Assembly: GCA_020047785.1 (NCBI GenBank)
Contig: JAIFNI010000252.1
Span: 1 to 35,457 of the forward strand
Reading direction: 5' to 3'
DNA length: 35,457 nucleotides
DNA from: Clostridia bacterium
Lineage (GTDB): Bacteria > Bacillota > Clostridia > DSM-8532
The notes under the pieces are model-generated. The model was not told where the DNA came from, searched no databases, and saw nothing but the letters and a program-made list of their open reading frames with translations. Below are positions 34,712 to 35,457 of this stretch, piece by piece (position 1 is the first letter of the stretch; every line of letters begins with the position of its first letter). The position numbers were made by a program, and so were the translations under genes.

Positions 34712-35457
34712 TCAGCGGTCTTCCACCATCCTGTTCCGAAGCACACCGAGTCCCTCCACCTCCACCGTCACCACATCACCATGGGTCAGGTACACGCGGT
34801 CCGCCTCCGGCATGCCGAACACGACCCCTTCGGGCGTACCCGTCAGAATGACATCTCCCGGTTCCAGGGTCATGTGCCGTGAAAGGTAGGAGATGATTTC
34901 ATCACAGGCAAATATCATGTCGCGTGTGCTGGAATTCTGACGTACTTCCCCGTTGACTCTGCTGCCGATGGCAAGCGCATTCGGATCCGGCACTTCGTCG
35001 GCCGTCACAAGGTATGGGCCCAGCGGCGCGAACCCCTCACAGGTCTTGCCCAGCAGCCACTGGCTGGTTCTTTTCTGCAGGTCCCTTGCCGAAAGATCAT
35101 TGGCGCAGCAGTAACCGAAAACCCCGGACAATGCCTCTTCCCGTGAAACATTCCGGGTGCGCTGTCCCATGACGATGGCCAGTTCCGCTTCATAATCCAC
35201 CATCCGGCTGGCAGCCGGGAGCACAATGTCCTGATCATGGGCGGCCAGCGCATTGTTGAACTTCCCGAAGACCACGGGTGTCTCCGGAATCTCGGCTCCT
35301 GTTTCCTGGGCATGTTTCCGGTAGTTCAGCCCGATGCACAGAATCTTTCCGGGGTTTGGAACGCAAGGTTCAAACACGAGATCTCTTTCCCGGAGCAGAC
35401 ATGCGGGCGGCAGGCCATTGATTCCGACACGCTCCGCCTGCGTCTGCAGTATGGACA
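34712..35457 (-). CDS. Fumarylacetoacetate hydrolase (FAH) family protein, start beyond window edge
   Basis: GKILCIGLNYRKHAQETGAEIPETPVVFGKF...VDYEAELAIVMG...YCCANDLSARDLQ...VILTGTPEGVVFGM: FAH motifs. The frame stays open to 35457. Confidence 0.95.
   Translation of the reverse strand, partial: SILQTQAERVGINGLPPACLLRERDLVFEPCVPNPGKILCIGLNYRKHAQETGAEIPETPVVFGKFNNALAAHDQDIVLPAASRMVDYEAELAIVMGQRTRNVSREEALSGVFGYCCANDLSARDLQKRTSQWLLGKTCEGFAPLGPYLVTADEVPDPNALAIGSRVNGEVRQNSSTRDMIFACDEIISYLSRHMTLEPGDVILTGTPEGVVFGMPEADRVYLTHGDVVTVEVEGLGVLRNRMVEDR

Overview
The window is 35,457 bp of bacterial DNA. Strong AGGAGG-type ribosome sites and the protein families suggest a Firmicutes/Clostridia-like host, but that is inference. 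It is mostly accessory carbohydrate-catabolism and cell-wall-recycling genes.

From left to right: (1) A minus-strand catabolic operon at 1-2629: MDR dehydrogenase (cut by the window edge), RraA-like aldolase, amidohydrolase and PIG-L deacetylase. It is followed by a LacI-type regulator (2897-3979) and a divergent NAT_N/GNAT_C-type acyltransferase (4277-5482). Perfect palindromes with LacI-operator character lie at 2657-2672 and 4097-4114. (2) Transketolase. (3) A CmpB-like membrane protein with a repetitive amphipathic tail. (4) A muropeptide-recycling-like set: class-A serine hydrolase, Ala-Glu epimerase, NlpC/P60. (5) A propeller-like lipoprotein. (6) An AT-richer, decayed patch at about 13.2-15.0 kb with an HTH/TPR remnant, a frameshifted HigB/Gp49-type toxin and an intact Xre antitoxin. 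(7) A SEC-C protein and SNF2 helicase gene pair. (8) A TetA-like MFS pump. (9) A 12-kb plus-strand cluster: URO-D-like protein, TIM-barrel isomerase, a sulfatase-fold protein lacking the FGly signature, two Gfo/Idh/MocA oxidoreductases, an AraC regulator, a canonical CAPAR sulfatase, and a sugar ABC transporter with no ATPase. (10) A nucleoside phosphorylase, a nucleotidyltransferase and an FAH-family hydrolase.

The most unusual sequence-level signal is a recurring habit of short tandem repeats at gene junctions: an 11-bp unit x13, a 22-bp unit x4 ending in a terminator arm, a 14-bp unit x6, a 24-bp in-frame unit x4, and 38-bp duplications at two sites. No tRNA, rRNA or CRISPR array was recognised. 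All family calls come from reading motifs, not from searches.
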